Source: Myxococcus qinghaiensis (GTDB lineage Bacteria > Myxococcota > Myxococcia > Myxococcales > Myxococcaceae). Taken from it: a stretch of DNA of 64,000 nt. The number at the start of each line of letters is the position of its first letter. Positions within the stretch are counted from its first letter, which is position 1. The translations under genes were made by a program, and so were the position numbers. Shown piece after piece: positions 1-8,399 of this stretch. The notes below the pieces were generated by a model that was not told the origin of the DNA, made no database searches, and worked only from the letters and a program-made list of their open reading frames with translations. The stretch spans positions 62,001 to 126,000 of the forward strand of contig NZ_JAKCFA010000016.1 of the NCBI RefSeq assembly GCF_024198215.1, read 5' to 3'.

Positions 1-1525
1 TGGCGGGCTCGGACTCCGTGGCCTCCGGCGGCTCGTGTCCGCGCAGGGCGATGGCGGGCAGGGAGACGGACAGCGTGCCCACGTCCAGGAGCCCGTGGAA
101 CCCCTCGTCGTCCGGTGACGGAAGCATGCGGATTCCAGGCGGCGTCCCGGGAGGAATCGCGACCTGGGGGCCGGGCGTGAGGCCCATGACGTCGCAGAGC
201 ATCTCCCCATCCTGCTCCAGGTCGCAGCCCCACCGCCGGCCCTGCGCGTAGCCCACCTCCAGGACCTTCAAGTCCCGGGCGTTCTCGAGCAGGTGCTTGG
301 ACATGGGGACGAAGTCGTCGCGCCAGTCCGCTTCACCCAGGCGCGTGTGCGCATTGCCGGCGAGCACCAGGAACACGTCCTTCGGCCGCGAGGCGCGCGG
401 GTTCAACACCTTGCGAGCCATGTGGGCATCGCGCGCCTTCCCATGATTCATGTCCGTGTCCATGGCCACCACGGAGACGGAGTGGCCAGCGGCACGCAGC
501 GCGCGGGCCCGGTCGATGAGGTCCATCACCGCGCGGCTGCCTCGGCCGTCCTGCTGCAGCTTGCGCCAGAAGTTCCCCTGCAGCAGCGCATCCTGGTCCG
601 CGGGCTTCCCGGCGCTGGAGAGATAGGTGTTGATGCGCTCCTGCTCCTTCTCCGGAATGGCGAGCGCCAGCGTGACGCCGTGCCCCGTCTGGGCGGCCTC
701 GCACGCCAGGTCTCCCACGGTGGTGGGAATCTCGCGCGTGCCGAGCTGCTCTCCGATGAGCAACGTCAGCCCTGGCTTCAACAGCGCCTGGAAGCCCTGG
801 ACCTTCTGGGCGCAGGGCTCCTGCACCTCCTGCTTCCAGCGCTTGAGGTAGAAGGCCGGGTCCCTGGCGAAGGAGTCGTCGCGCGCGAGGCGCAGCGAGC
901 CGGTGAGCGTCTCCAGCGAGGGGCGCGACTCCAGGCGCAGGGTGAGGGCCTGCTCCAGCTCCAAATCACGAGTGCCCTGGACGGCGCCGTCCATCTCCAT
1001 CCAAGGCGCGTTGTCCCGCTCGCGCTGGGCCAGCTCCACGGGGGCGCCTCGCCTCACGAAGCTCTGCTCGAAGCGCTCCATCAACATGAAGCGCGAGTTC
1101 AATTCCCCCGAGGCCTCGGGCTTGATTTCGACGTCGTTGGCGAAGGACACGCGCTTCATGCGGAAGATGCGGATGACGGAGGCGCGCTCGGAGATCAGCT
1201 CGCCGGCCACCAGATAGCGTGTGGCGTCACCGTCGCTCTGCCAGCCCCAGGAGCTGTTGCCAATCTGCGCCGTCCTCCACTCGGTCAGCAGATATTTCGG
1301 GTCCTCGAGCGGCTTGAGCACCCAGCCCTTCTCCGTCATGAGCTTGGTGGCCTCGGCCAGGGCCTTCTCCACGGGCAGCATGAAGATGTGCTCGTAGCGG
1401 GGAGTCTCCGGTGCGGGGGACGCGGGAGGTGGAGCCGGGGCTTGCGCCACCGCGTCCTCCGGGGGCCGGGCGGCTGTCGCACAACCGACGAGGAACACAG
1501 CGAGACCGACCAGTGCTCGACGCAT
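1..1525 (-). CDS. Putative lipoprotein with ChaN/EreA-like domain (3' end outside window)
   Basis: The reading frame is open from an ATG at 1525 to the window edge, so the C-terminus is missing; at least 508 codons are present. The N-terminus (MRRALVGLAVFLVGCATA) is a short lipoprotein signal with lipobox LVGC, so the protein is probably anchored in an envelope membrane. About 250 residues in lies LLIGEQLGTREIP, and later LAGNAHTR. This GExxGT...GNxH pair recalls the metal-binding core of the ChaN/TraB/erythromycin-esterase superfamily. That assignment is by eye and tentative; substrate and role are unknown. The gene is divergent from the aldo/keto reductase, with a 219-base spacer. Confidence 0.8.
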   Translation of the reverse strand, partial: MRRALVGLAVFLVGCATAARPPEDAVAQAPAPPPASPAPETPRYEHIFMLPVEKALAEATKLMTEKGWVLKPLEDPKYLLTEWRTAQIGNSSWGWQSDGDATRYLVAGELISERASVIRIFRMKRVSFANDVEIKPEASGELNSRFMLMERFEQSFVRRGAPVELAQRERDNAPWMEMDGAVQGTRDLELEQALTLRLESRPSLETLTGSLRLARDDSFARDPAFYLKRWKQEVQEPCAQKVQGFQALLKPGLTLLIGEQLGTREIPTTVGDLACEAAQTGHGVTLALAIPEKEQERINTYLSSAGKPADQDALLQGNFWRKLQQDGRGSRAVMDLIDRARALRAAGHSVSVVAMDTDMNHGKARDAHMARKVLNPRASRPKDVFLVLAGNAHTRLGEADWRDDFVPMSKHLLENARDLKVLEVGYAQGRRWGCDLEQDGEMLCDVMGLTPGPQVAIPPGTPPGIRMLPSPDDEGFHGLLDVGTLSVSLPAIALRGHEPPEATESEPA

Positions 1526-1744
1526 CGAAGAGCTCTCTTCCCGCGAGGTCCGACAAGGGGGCTGGAACGCTCGACGGCCCGAAGAATATCGCGAGGGACC
1601 AGCGAACGCATGCCCGGCATGCCGGTCCACGGTGAGGTGCCGGACGACTCGCCGCTGTCGCTCCCATGCCCGGTGACGGGTCGTGCGGACGAGCTGGTGG
1701 GTCGTTATGCAGACGCCCTACTTTCAGGTCAGGAGGAAGTGTCC

Positions 1745-2623
1745 ATGAGCGGAACCTCGTCACGACCCGCCGAGCAGAGCGGAACCTTCAAGCTGGGCGG
1801 CGACCTGCCCATCCATCGCCTGGGCTACGGCGCCATGCAGCTCACCGGCCCCGGCATCTGGGGCCCTCCCAAGGACAGGGCGGAGGCCGTGCGCGTCCTG
1901 CGCCGCGCCGTGGAGCTGGGGGTGGACTTCATCGACACCGCCGACTCCTACGGCCCCTACGTCAGCGAGGAGATCATCGCCGAGGCCCTGCACCCCTACG
2001 CCAAGGGCGTCGTCGTGGCGACCAAGGCGGGCCTCGTGCGCACCGGCCCCAATGAGTGGCACCCGGTGGCCGCGCCCAAGTACCTGCGCCAGGAGCTGGA
2101 GCTGTCCCTGCGCCGTCTGAAGCTGGAGCGCATCGACCTGTACCAGCTGCACCGCATCGACCCGAAGGTCCCCGTGGAGGAGTCCCTGGGCGAGCTGAAG
2201 GCGCTCCAGAAGGAAGGGAAGATTCGCCACATCGGCCTGTCGGAGGTCTCCGTGGAGGAGATCGAGCGGGCCCGCAAGGTGGTGGACGTGGTGTCGGTGC
2301 AGAACCGCTACAACCTCACGGACCGCGTGCACGAGAAGGTGCTCGACTACTGCGAGAAGGAGAAGCTGGGCTTCATCCCCTGGTTCCCGCTGGCCACGGG
2401 GGGGCTCGCGAAGCCCGGTGGCGCGCTCGACTCGGTGGCGAAGAAGCACCAGGCCACGCCCGCGCAGATTGCCCTCGCGTGGCTGCTGGCCCGCTCGCCG
2501 GTGATGCTGCCGATTCCGGGCACCTCCTCCGTGAAGCACCTGGAGGAGAACCTCGCGGGCGCGGAGGTGAAGCTCGGCAAGGAGGAGCTGGCCGCCGTGG
2601 ACGCGCAGGCGTCGGGGCGCTGA
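1745..2623 (+). CDS. Aldo/keto reductase
   Basis: A 292-residue NAD(P)H-dependent oxidoreductase of the aldo/keto reductase superfamily, a single TIM barrel that reduces carbonyls in the cytoplasm. The catalytic tetrad is visible: Asp64 and Tyr69 in FIDTADSY, Lys94 in VATKAG, and His136 in LYQLHRID. The C-terminal IPGTSSVKHLEENLAGA is a typical coenzyme-binding end. I chose the ATG at 1745 because AGGAGGA sits about seven bases upstream and homology to the family starts directly after it. The frame stays open far upstream, antisense to the neighbouring gene, but that extension has no family character. Substrate cannot be told from sequence. A hairpin at 2651-2676 probably ends transcription. 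Confidence 0.95.
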   Translation: MSGTSSRPAEQSGTFKLGGDLPIHRLGYGAMQLTGPGIWGPPKDRAEAVRVLRRAVELGVDFIDTADSYGPYVSEEIIAEALHPYAKGVVVATKAGLVRTGPNEWHPVAAPKYLRQELELSLRRLKLERIDLYQLHRIDPKVPVEESLGELKALQKEGKIRHIGLSEVSVEEIERARKVVDVVSVQNRYNLTDRVHEKVLDYCEKEKLGFIPWFPLATGGLAKPGGALDSVAKKHQATPAQIALAWLLARSPVMLPIPGTSSVKHLEENLAGAEVKLGKEELAAVDAQASGR

Positions 2624-2650
2624 AGCCGCGATGCCCGGTAACGGCGAGCC

Positions 2651-2676
2651 GCCGTGGGCAAGTCGATGCCCACGGC
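2651..2676. terminator. Bidirectional hairpin terminator between convergent genes
   Basis: A perfect 10-base inverted repeat, GCCGTGGGCA at 2651-2660 and its complement at 2667-2676, with a 6-base loop. It lies between the stops of two convergent genes (2623 and 2690). There is no strong T run, as is usual in this GC-rich DNA. Confidence 0.6.
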
Positions 2677-2689
2677 GAAGCGCCTCACC

Positions 2690-3307
2690 TCAAGGCGTGC
2701 CGAAGTCCTGGGTCCAGTAGTGCCGGTAGGTGCTGCCGGGGGCATTGAAGTAGCCGATGCCGATGTGCACGAGCAGCGGGTTCATGATGTTGGTGCAGTG
2801 CCCGCTGCTGGTCATCCAGCCGTTGACCACCGCCGCCGGCGTGGAATACCCGGCCGCGACGTTCTCCGCGGCGCGCCGGTAGGTGTAGCCGGTGGCGGTG
2901 ATGCGCTGCCACGGCGTGGAGCCATTCGAGCCGGTGTGGCTCATGAAGTTGTTGGTGCCCATGTCCTTGGAATGTCTGCGCGCCGCGCACCGCAGGCTGG
3001 CGTTGTGCGTGAGCGCGGGAGCAGGCGCGTACGACGTCGTTCCACAGACGGCGCCCGCGGCCCGGCGTTGGTTGACGAGCGTGAGCACCTGGTCCTCGAA
3101 GCTCGCCCACGCCGGGTCCCAGGTCGCCACGTCGTCACACACCGCGCTGGCCGTGACGTTTCCAGCGGCGGCGGCACCGGTCTCCGTGCGGACCGCGGGC
3201 ACCAGCGCGCCTTCCTCCTCCGCGGTGGAGAGGGGCGTCTCGGGACCTCCACAGCCTCCGAGCAGCGCGGCACCCAGCAGGAACACGGGAATGGAGCGGG
3301 AGTTCAT
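2690..3307 (-). CDS. CAP/SCP-domain (YkwD-like) lipoprotein
   Basis: A 205-residue secreted lipoprotein. The start at 3307 gives MNSRSIPVFLLGAALLGGCGG, a clean lipobox signal, and AAAGGA lies six bases upstream; the longer frame to 3481 has no signal. The mature part is a CAP domain (cysteine-rich secretory protein/pathogenesis-related-1 fold): VNQRRAAGA early on, HSKDMGTNNFMSHTG, the ENVAAGYS motif, and SSGHCTNIMNPLLVHIGIGY at the C-terminal side. Four cysteines in the mature domain could form disulfides. Bacterial members are envelope proteins of mostly unknown function, some suspected proteases or lipid binders. It converges on the aldo/keto reductase gene. Confidence 0.9.
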   Translation of the reverse strand: MNSRSIPVFLLGAALLGGCGGPETPLSTAEEEGALVPAVRTETGAAAAGNVTASAVCDDVATWDPAWASFEDQVLTLVNQRRAAGAVCGTTSYAPAPALTHNASLRCAARRHSKDMGTNNFMSHTGSNGSTPWQRITATGYTYRRAAENVAAGYSTPAAVVNGWMTSSGHCTNIMNPLLVHIGIGYFNAPGSTYRHYWTQDFGTP

Positions 3308-3679
3308 GTCGAATCCTTTCTCAACCAGACGTGTGGCCACCTCGTGAAAGGCGGTTCCCTCATCCTGGCGAGGCTCGACCCGATGTCGAGAGGGAAACCT
3401 GCGCCCGCCTGCTCGCGCGGTGCGCTGTGCACTCACCACGATGCAAATGTTACCGCGACGTCGTGGACCTTCTGGACCCATTCCTCACACGCCACCGAAG
3501 ACGCCAGGGATGGACGCAATGTTCTGGTGTCCCTGGCCCGCACTCGTCTGCTCGCACAGCGTCCTGCCTCCCCACCGACTTTCCAGGCGACCTTGGCGAC
3601 ATCCGAGCCATGAAGCCCGCGTTCGGGGGTGGTCTGGGGTACACTGTAGGTTGACTCTCTTCAGCGAAGGCATGCCACC
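3308..3679. other. Divergent intergenic region, 372 bases
   Basis: This spacer separates two divergent genes and must carry both promoters. I see no convincing open frame, repeat or RNA gene in it, and no promoter element I would defend. Confidence 0.5.
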
Positions 3680-4291
3680 ATGACCGCGCAGCTCCGCGAC
3701 ACCGTCGAATACCGCAAGCACGCCTTCGAGCTCGCGGGTGTCCGTGGCTCGGGCCTGTTCGAGCCCTCCGCCCACGGGTTGACGCCCCGGCCCATGTCGA
3801 CGGCCTGCCAGCGCGGCTTCCTCTGCCTCTACCGCGTCGCGGACAAGCGGCTCCAGCTGGAGGAGCTGCGCATCGGCCTGACGGCGGAGGAGGAGCAGGC
3901 CGTCCAGGAGGGGCGTGGCACGCTGCTGTCCGGTCAGCTCCCCAGCTACCTCAGCGAGACGCATGAGCGGGTCGTCTACACGCGCCTGCGTGCCCCCGTG
4001 GCCTTCACCGGGGGGCTGCTGGTGGTGGACGGCTTCACCCGAGGGGTGCCCTACCATGACGGACTGCACCCCGCCTGGAGCAGCAAGCGCATCCAGGAGC
4101 TGCTCTTCGAGGGCGGGAAGCTGGTGGAGGAGCGCGACTGCGGCGAGGTGATGACGCGCGTGCGCGAGCGGGTGCGCGAGAAGTCGCTTCAGCTGGACCA
4201 CGCGCCCCACCGGGCGCAGCTCGCGGAGTGGCTCACGGACGCGTTCCGCCTGGACTACGGCCTGGCGGCGGGGGCACCGCGCGGAGGATGA
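3680..4291 (+). CDS. Hypothetical protein
   Basis: A 203-residue soluble protein of charged, mixed alpha/beta character with no signal peptide or membrane segment. I do not recognise its family. Notable stretches are GFLCLYRVADKRLQLEELRI near residue 50 and a central GGLLVVDGFTRGVPYHD. The second half is helical and Arg/Glu-rich (MTRVRERVREKSLQLD). This pattern of short strands plus helix recalls uncharacterised proteins seen beside immunity-like genes, but I claim no function. Its last 59 bases overlap the 3' end of the convergent beta-lactamase-fold gene, and third-position GC choice is typical of the window, so it is probably real. Confidence 0.75.
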   Translation: MTAQLRDTVEYRKHAFELAGVRGSGLFEPSAHGLTPRPMSTACQRGFLCLYRVADKRLQLEELRIGLTAEEEQAVQEGRGTLLSGQLPSYLSETHERVVYTRLRAPVAFTGGLLVVDGFTRGVPYHDGLHPAWSSKRIQELLFEGGKLVEERDCGEVMTRVRERVREKSLQLDHAPHRAQLAEWLTDAFRLDYGLAAGAPRGG

Positions 4292-6044
4292 ACCGGGGGA
4301 GCAGCTCCTCGCGGAACTTCCTCCAGAGGCCCACGTGGTTGTAGTTGCCCGCGGTGAACATCACCACGAGCTCCAGCTCGGGGACGACCATCACCAGCTG
4401 TCCGCCGTTGCCGCTGGCCTCGTACTCGGAATACACGCGGTCGCCCACGCGCAGCTCGTGGCGCCACCACGCATAGCCATAGGTCCTCCCTGGCTCCATC
4501 GTCGCGTGGAGTGCCGTGGAGCGCTCGACCCAGCGCTGGCTGACGATGCGCCGCTCGTTCCACACGCCGCCTGCGAGGTAGAGCTGCCCGAGCTTCAGCG
4601 CGTCGCGGGGCCGCATGAAGATGCCGCCTCCCAGGTACTGCTCCCCTGAAGGCATCAGGTCCAGGTGGTAGCCGCGCAGCTGGAGTGGCTCGGCGACGTA
4701 GCGGGTGAAGAACTCCGGTATCCACGTGCGCGTGGCCTTGCTCAGCACGCCGCCCACCAGGTTGATGTTCGCCGAGCAGTACACGCCCTTCTCGCCCGGC
4801 GCGCGCACCATCGGCAAATCCAACGTGTACTTGTACCAGTCGGGCACCGTGTCATCGAGCCGCTCCTCGTTGCCCGGAGAGGCCTCGTCATCGTCGTCAC
4901 ACGCGAGGCCCGTCGACATGGTCATCAGGTTTTCGACGGTGAGCTTGCGCTTGCGCGCGTCCAGGTGGGCGAGCTTCCCCTTGTACTCGGGGAACAGGGA
5001 GACCACGGGCGTGTCGACGGTGAACGGCGCGCCCTGGTCCAGGGCGATGCCCAGCAAGAGCGGCGCATACGTCTTGGCCGCGGAGCGCAGGTCATGGGGC
5101 CGCTCCTTGTCGAAGCCGTGGAAGTACTCCTCGAGCACCAGCTTGCCCCGACGCGCGATGAGGAGCCCCTGGATGGCGGGCGCCGCGTCTGGACCGGGCT
5201 GCTGGTCCAGGATGCCCTGCACGAGCTCGCGCAGGGGCTCGATGTCCATGCCGACGTCTCCGGGCGAAGCCGTCGTCCAGCCGTCCCGCTCCGCGATGGG
5301 CCGCTCATATACGTACGTGCCCGACGCCGGCGTGCGCGGGTAGAGGCCCACGGCCTGGTCGCGCCCGCGCGGGGTGAAGTCGAACGTGGCGTCCAACGGC
5401 GGGAAGAACAAGGACAGCTGTCGGGCCTGGGCGTCGAAGCGCCCCTCCAGGCGCGTCGTTCCCTTCGTGGCGACCAGCCTGACGAGGCCGTCCTGGACGC
5501 TGACGCGAAACAGCAGCCTGTTGCCGAAGTTGCGCTCGGGATTCTTGATGAAGGCGCTCAGCGTGCCGTCGGCCTCCTTCTGGACGACCAGGTACAGCGA
5601 GAAGCGGTCCTCCAGGGGCGCCACCGTTCCACGCCAGACCTGGGGCTGGAGGGCGCGCAGCTCCACCGGCGTGGCGAACTTCATGCCGCTGGTGCGCACG
5701 CGCGGCTGAATCCAGTGCCCGACGATGCGCGTCCTGTCCTCCGTGAGCCGCCCGCGCAGCTCGCCCTGGCCGCCGGGAAGGACGAAGGAGACGGTCTTCC
5801 CTTCCTCGCGCACCGGCACGTCGAAGCCCGCGATGCGCGCGCGCCAGGTGTTCTCCGAACGCGTCAGCGTCAGCTCGCCTCGGACCTGCGGCCCCAGGAC
5901 CTGCTCACTCCCCCAGATGCCCACGAGGGACTCGGCCACCGCGTCAGCCGGCGCGGGTGCCGCGCCCATGAGCCATGGGAGCCAGGCGAAGAGGAACAGA
6001 TGTGCGGAGAAATTCCTGGTAACCGAGTTACGGATGGAAGCCAT
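4233..6044 (-). CDS. Serine hydrolase, class C beta-lactamase/DD-peptidase fold
   Basis: A 603-residue secreted serine hydrolase. The first 33 residues form a signal peptide ending near GAAPAPADA. Residues 35-240 are beta-rich and unrecognised. From about 270 onward comes the beta-lactamase/penicillin-binding-protein-like fold: the nucleophile motif SAAK (Ser321, Lys324), a YCSAN segment in the place of the family YxN, and GNGGQLVMVVPE near the end. The family includes esterases, DD-peptidases and antibiotic hydrolases; the exact substrate is unknown. I used the ATG at 6044 because the signal peptide begins there; the frame is open 14 codons further. The 3' end overlaps the convergent gene by 59 bases. 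Confidence 0.9.
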   Translation of the reverse strand: MASIRNSVTRNFSAHLFLFAWLPWLMGAAPAPADAVAESLVGIWGSEQVLGPQVRGELTLTRSENTWRARIAGFDVPVREEGKTVSFVLPGGQGELRGRLTEDRTRIVGHWIQPRVRTSGMKFATPVELRALQPQVWRGTVAPLEDRFSLYLVVQKEADGTLSAFIKNPERNFGNRLLFRVSVQDGLVRLVATKGTTRLEGRFDAQARQLSLFFPPLDATFDFTPRGRDQAVGLYPRTPASGTYVYERPIAERDGWTTASPGDVGMDIEPLRELVQGILDQQPGPDAAPAIQGLLIARRGKLVLEEYFHGFDKERPHDLRSAAKTYAPLLLGIALDQGAPFTVDTPVVSLFPEYKGKLAHLDARKRKLTVENLMTMSTGLACDDDDEASPGNEERLDDTVPDWYKYTLDLPMVRAPGEKGVYCSANINLVGGVLSKATRTWIPEFFTRYVAEPLQLRGYHLDLMPSGEQYLGGGIFMRPRDALKLGQLYLAGGVWNERRIVSQRWVERSTALHATMEPGRTYGYAWWRHELRVGDRVYSEYEASGNGGQLVMVVPELELVVMFTAGNYNHVGLWRKFREELLPRFILRAVPPPPGRSPGGTRP

Positions 6045-6127
6045 GCCGCGAGGCAACCTACCATGGCGCGGAAGGGGCCCGCACATTGGACGACTGAGGG
6101 CTTCGGGGCGCTAGTAACTTGCCGCGC

Positions 6128-8365
6128 ATGGCGAGCAAGAAGAAGTCCACATCGAGTGAATCCCCTGTGGCGGCCGCGTGGAGCCAGGTCGGTAGATTCC
6201 TGGGAACGGAGTGGCCGTCGTTCGTTGAAAAGCACTCGGCTGGAAAGAAGCCGTGGTCGCGCGGTGCCTCCATCAGCGATGCGCTCGCGTCCTGGGGGCA
6301 GCCCTTGCCCAAGGATTTGACCCAGCTGTTGAAGCCACTCGAGGAGCATGAGCCCCCGAGGCTCGCGGAGCTCACGCTCGGCTCTGATGCGCCGCGGACG
6401 ACGTCCGGCAACCTCATGGAGCAACGCATCGTCGCGGCCCAGGGCTACCGGCCGCTCTGGAAGGAGCTCACGGGCGGGTTCGTGGAGATTGGCGCCACGT
6501 CCTCGGGAGATATCTGGCTGTATGCCCGCGAGCCCCAGCGTGGAAAGGCTCGCGCGCAAATCTATCTCTTCAATCATGAGACGGATGGAATCGAGACGCC
6601 GCAGGCCGTGGACCTCGACGCCCTCGTCTTCCGCGCCGCGCTTGTGCGCGCCCAGGAGCTGGGTGAGGTCGATGCGGAGAAGTTCCAGGCGGCACTCCAG
6701 ACGCTGGACAAGCGCGTTGGACACCTGGGCTTCGAGGAGGCCCTGGCGGAGGTGAAACCCTACGTGGCCACGGAGGAGCCGGCCTACAAGAACGACCTCC
6801 GGGCGGGCTGGTTGGTGACGCTGCTCACGGAGGAGGGTGCGTCCGACGCGGAGCTGCGCGGGGCCTTCGACGTCGAGATGAACCCGCCGCTCACCGAGGA
6901 GCTGCTGGCCAAGAGCGCGGAGCGCTTCAAGGCGTATCCCCCCGCGGCCTTCTACTTCTGCATGGCGAGCTTCTTCGCCGGTGACGAGGCGCGGCTCACG
7001 CAGGCCCTGGAGCTGTGTCGGCTGAGTGATGCCCCCCTGGTGAAGGACCTGGTCGCGCTGATGGAGGAGCTTCGCGCGGGCCGCAAGCAGCTTGGCGTCA
7101 TCTCCGACCTCCAGGCCCTGCGGCAGCGGGTGATGGGACTGGCGTTGTGGGACGAAGAGGCACGTGAGCGGGCGAGGGTGAAGGCGGAGGCGGAGGCGGA
7201 GGTGAAGGCCGCGAGCGCCGCGCGAGAGGGGAGGCTCGACGCGCTCGCCTGGGAGGCGGTGAAGGACCCCGCCATCGGCGCCGCCGTCCAGAAGGCCTAT
7301 GCGGAGGACGCGTCCATGGCGCCCACCGTCACCCTCCTGTCGACGTGGAAGGACGAGGAGGGTTATCGCGACGAAGGAGTCATCCAGGAGCTCATCGCGA
7401 AAGGAGACCGCCGCGCCACGCCGCTGCTCATCGGACGGGTCCGGCACGGGCAGGGGGCCGAGGACCTCATCGCGCTGGAGGTGCTCGCGGAGTGGGCCGA
7501 GCCTCGTGCCGTCGAGCTCGTCCGCGACGCGGCGTTCGCCGAGGACCGCTTCCACTTGAGGCGCCACCCGTTCATCCGGCTCATCCAGGTCCTCGGAGAC
7601 CGGGCGAACACGCGACACCTGCTCGCGCTCATGCGCGCGCATCCACCGAAGGATGGGGATTCGGAGCGCAACCGGATGCTCGGCGCGCTCGTCTTCGCGC
7701 TCGGCGAGCTGGGAGACCCGGCCGTGGGAGACACGCTTCTGCGGTACCTGGAGCGGAAGGCGGACGACAAGGGCAAGGAGGCACCCATCTCCTTCTCGGA
7801 GGCCGTTCGCTACGCGCTGGGCGCCGTGGGAGAGACGCGGGCGCTGGCTCCCCTGCTGGCCTCCTACGAGGAGAAGCAGTGGAAGCTCTCCGACTCGCCC
7901 GCGACGTGCTTCGCGCTCGGTCGGCTCGCCGGAGGCGCGGACCCCGCGTCGCGCGAGAAGGCGCTCGCGCTGCTCGAGAGCAATCGCGTCTCGAAGGGCT
8001 TCTTCATCGACCTGGACAAGCAGAAGCACCCGAACTCCATCGCCCGGCTCTTCCGCGACGTGGGGGGGCTGACGGTGGCGATAGCGGGCCAGGTCATGCT
8101 GGAGGTCGCGCTGGCCGGGCTCACCGAGGGCGCTCGGCGCGAGGAGGCGCTGGCGAACCTGCGCGAGCTGGTGACGGGCGTGCTGACGCGGTGGGAGGAG
8201 CGTGCCTCCCAGTACTGGACGGGCTACGAGGGGTACGCGCTCCTGGCCTGGGCGCTGCTGGCGCTGCGGCTCTACCCGGCGCCAGGCCGAGAGCTGGCGC
8301 GGCCGTTCGTCACCTCCGACGTGCCGCTGGTGCGCCTGCTGGCGAAGCAGGTCGTGGGCGCGTAG
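6128..8365 (+). CDS. Large helical-repeat (HEAT-like) protein
   Basis: A 745-residue cytoplasmic protein without signal or membrane segments. From about residue 420 it shows HEAT-like alpha-helical repeats, for example LLIGRVRHGQGAEDLIALEV and RYALGAVGETRALAPLLASY, the kind of scaffold used for protein contacts. A stretch near residue 350 (ERARVKAEAEAEVKAASAAR) looks coiled-coil. The N-terminal region begins with a Lys/Ser-rich tail. I chose the ATG at 6128 over a TTG three codons earlier. Function is unknown; myxobacterial genomes carry many such proteins. A hairpin at 8380-8399 follows. Confidence 0.8.
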   Translation: MASKKKSTSSESPVAAAWSQVGRFLGTEWPSFVEKHSAGKKPWSRGASISDALASWGQPLPKDLTQLLKPLEEHEPPRLAELTLGSDAPRTTSGNLMEQRIVAAQGYRPLWKELTGGFVEIGATSSGDIWLYAREPQRGKARAQIYLFNHETDGIETPQAVDLDALVFRAALVRAQELGEVDAEKFQAALQTLDKRVGHLGFEEALAEVKPYVATEEPAYKNDLRAGWLVTLLTEEGASDAELRGAFDVEMNPPLTEELLAKSAERFKAYPPAAFYFCMASFFAGDEARLTQALELCRLSDAPLVKDLVALMEELRAGRKQLGVISDLQALRQRVMGLALWDEEARERARVKAEAEAEVKAASAAREGRLDALAWEAVKDPAIGAAVQKAYAEDASMAPTVTLLSTWKDEEGYRDEGVIQELIAKGDRRATPLLIGRVRHGQGAEDLIALEVLAEWAEPRAVELVRDAAFAEDRFHLRRHPFIRLIQVLGDRANTRHLLALMRAHPPKDGDSERNRMLGALVFALGELGDPAVGDTLLRYLERKADDKGKEAPISFSEAVRYALGAVGETRALAPLLASYEEKQWKLSDSPATCFALGRLAGGADPASREKALALLESNRVSKGFFIDLDKQKHPNSIARLFRDVGGLTVAIAGQVMLEVALAGLTEGARREEALANLRELVTGVLTRWEERASQYWTGYEGYALLAWALLALRLYPAPGRELARPFVTSDVPLVRLLAKQVVGA

Positions 8366-8379
8366 TCGTTCGGAGGTGG

Positions 8380-8399
8380 GGCCCCTCGGGAGAGGGGCC
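8380..8399. terminator. Bidirectional hairpin terminator
   Basis: GGCCCCTC at 8380-8387 pairs with GAGGGGCC at 8392-8399 around a GGGA tetraloop. It sits between convergent genes and touches the stop codon of the MATE gene. Confidence 0.6.

Noticed and set aside
293..1744. N-terminal extension of the aldo/keto reductase
   Set aside because: Antisense to the lipoprotein gene; the true start at 1745 has a strong ribosome site and family homology begins there.
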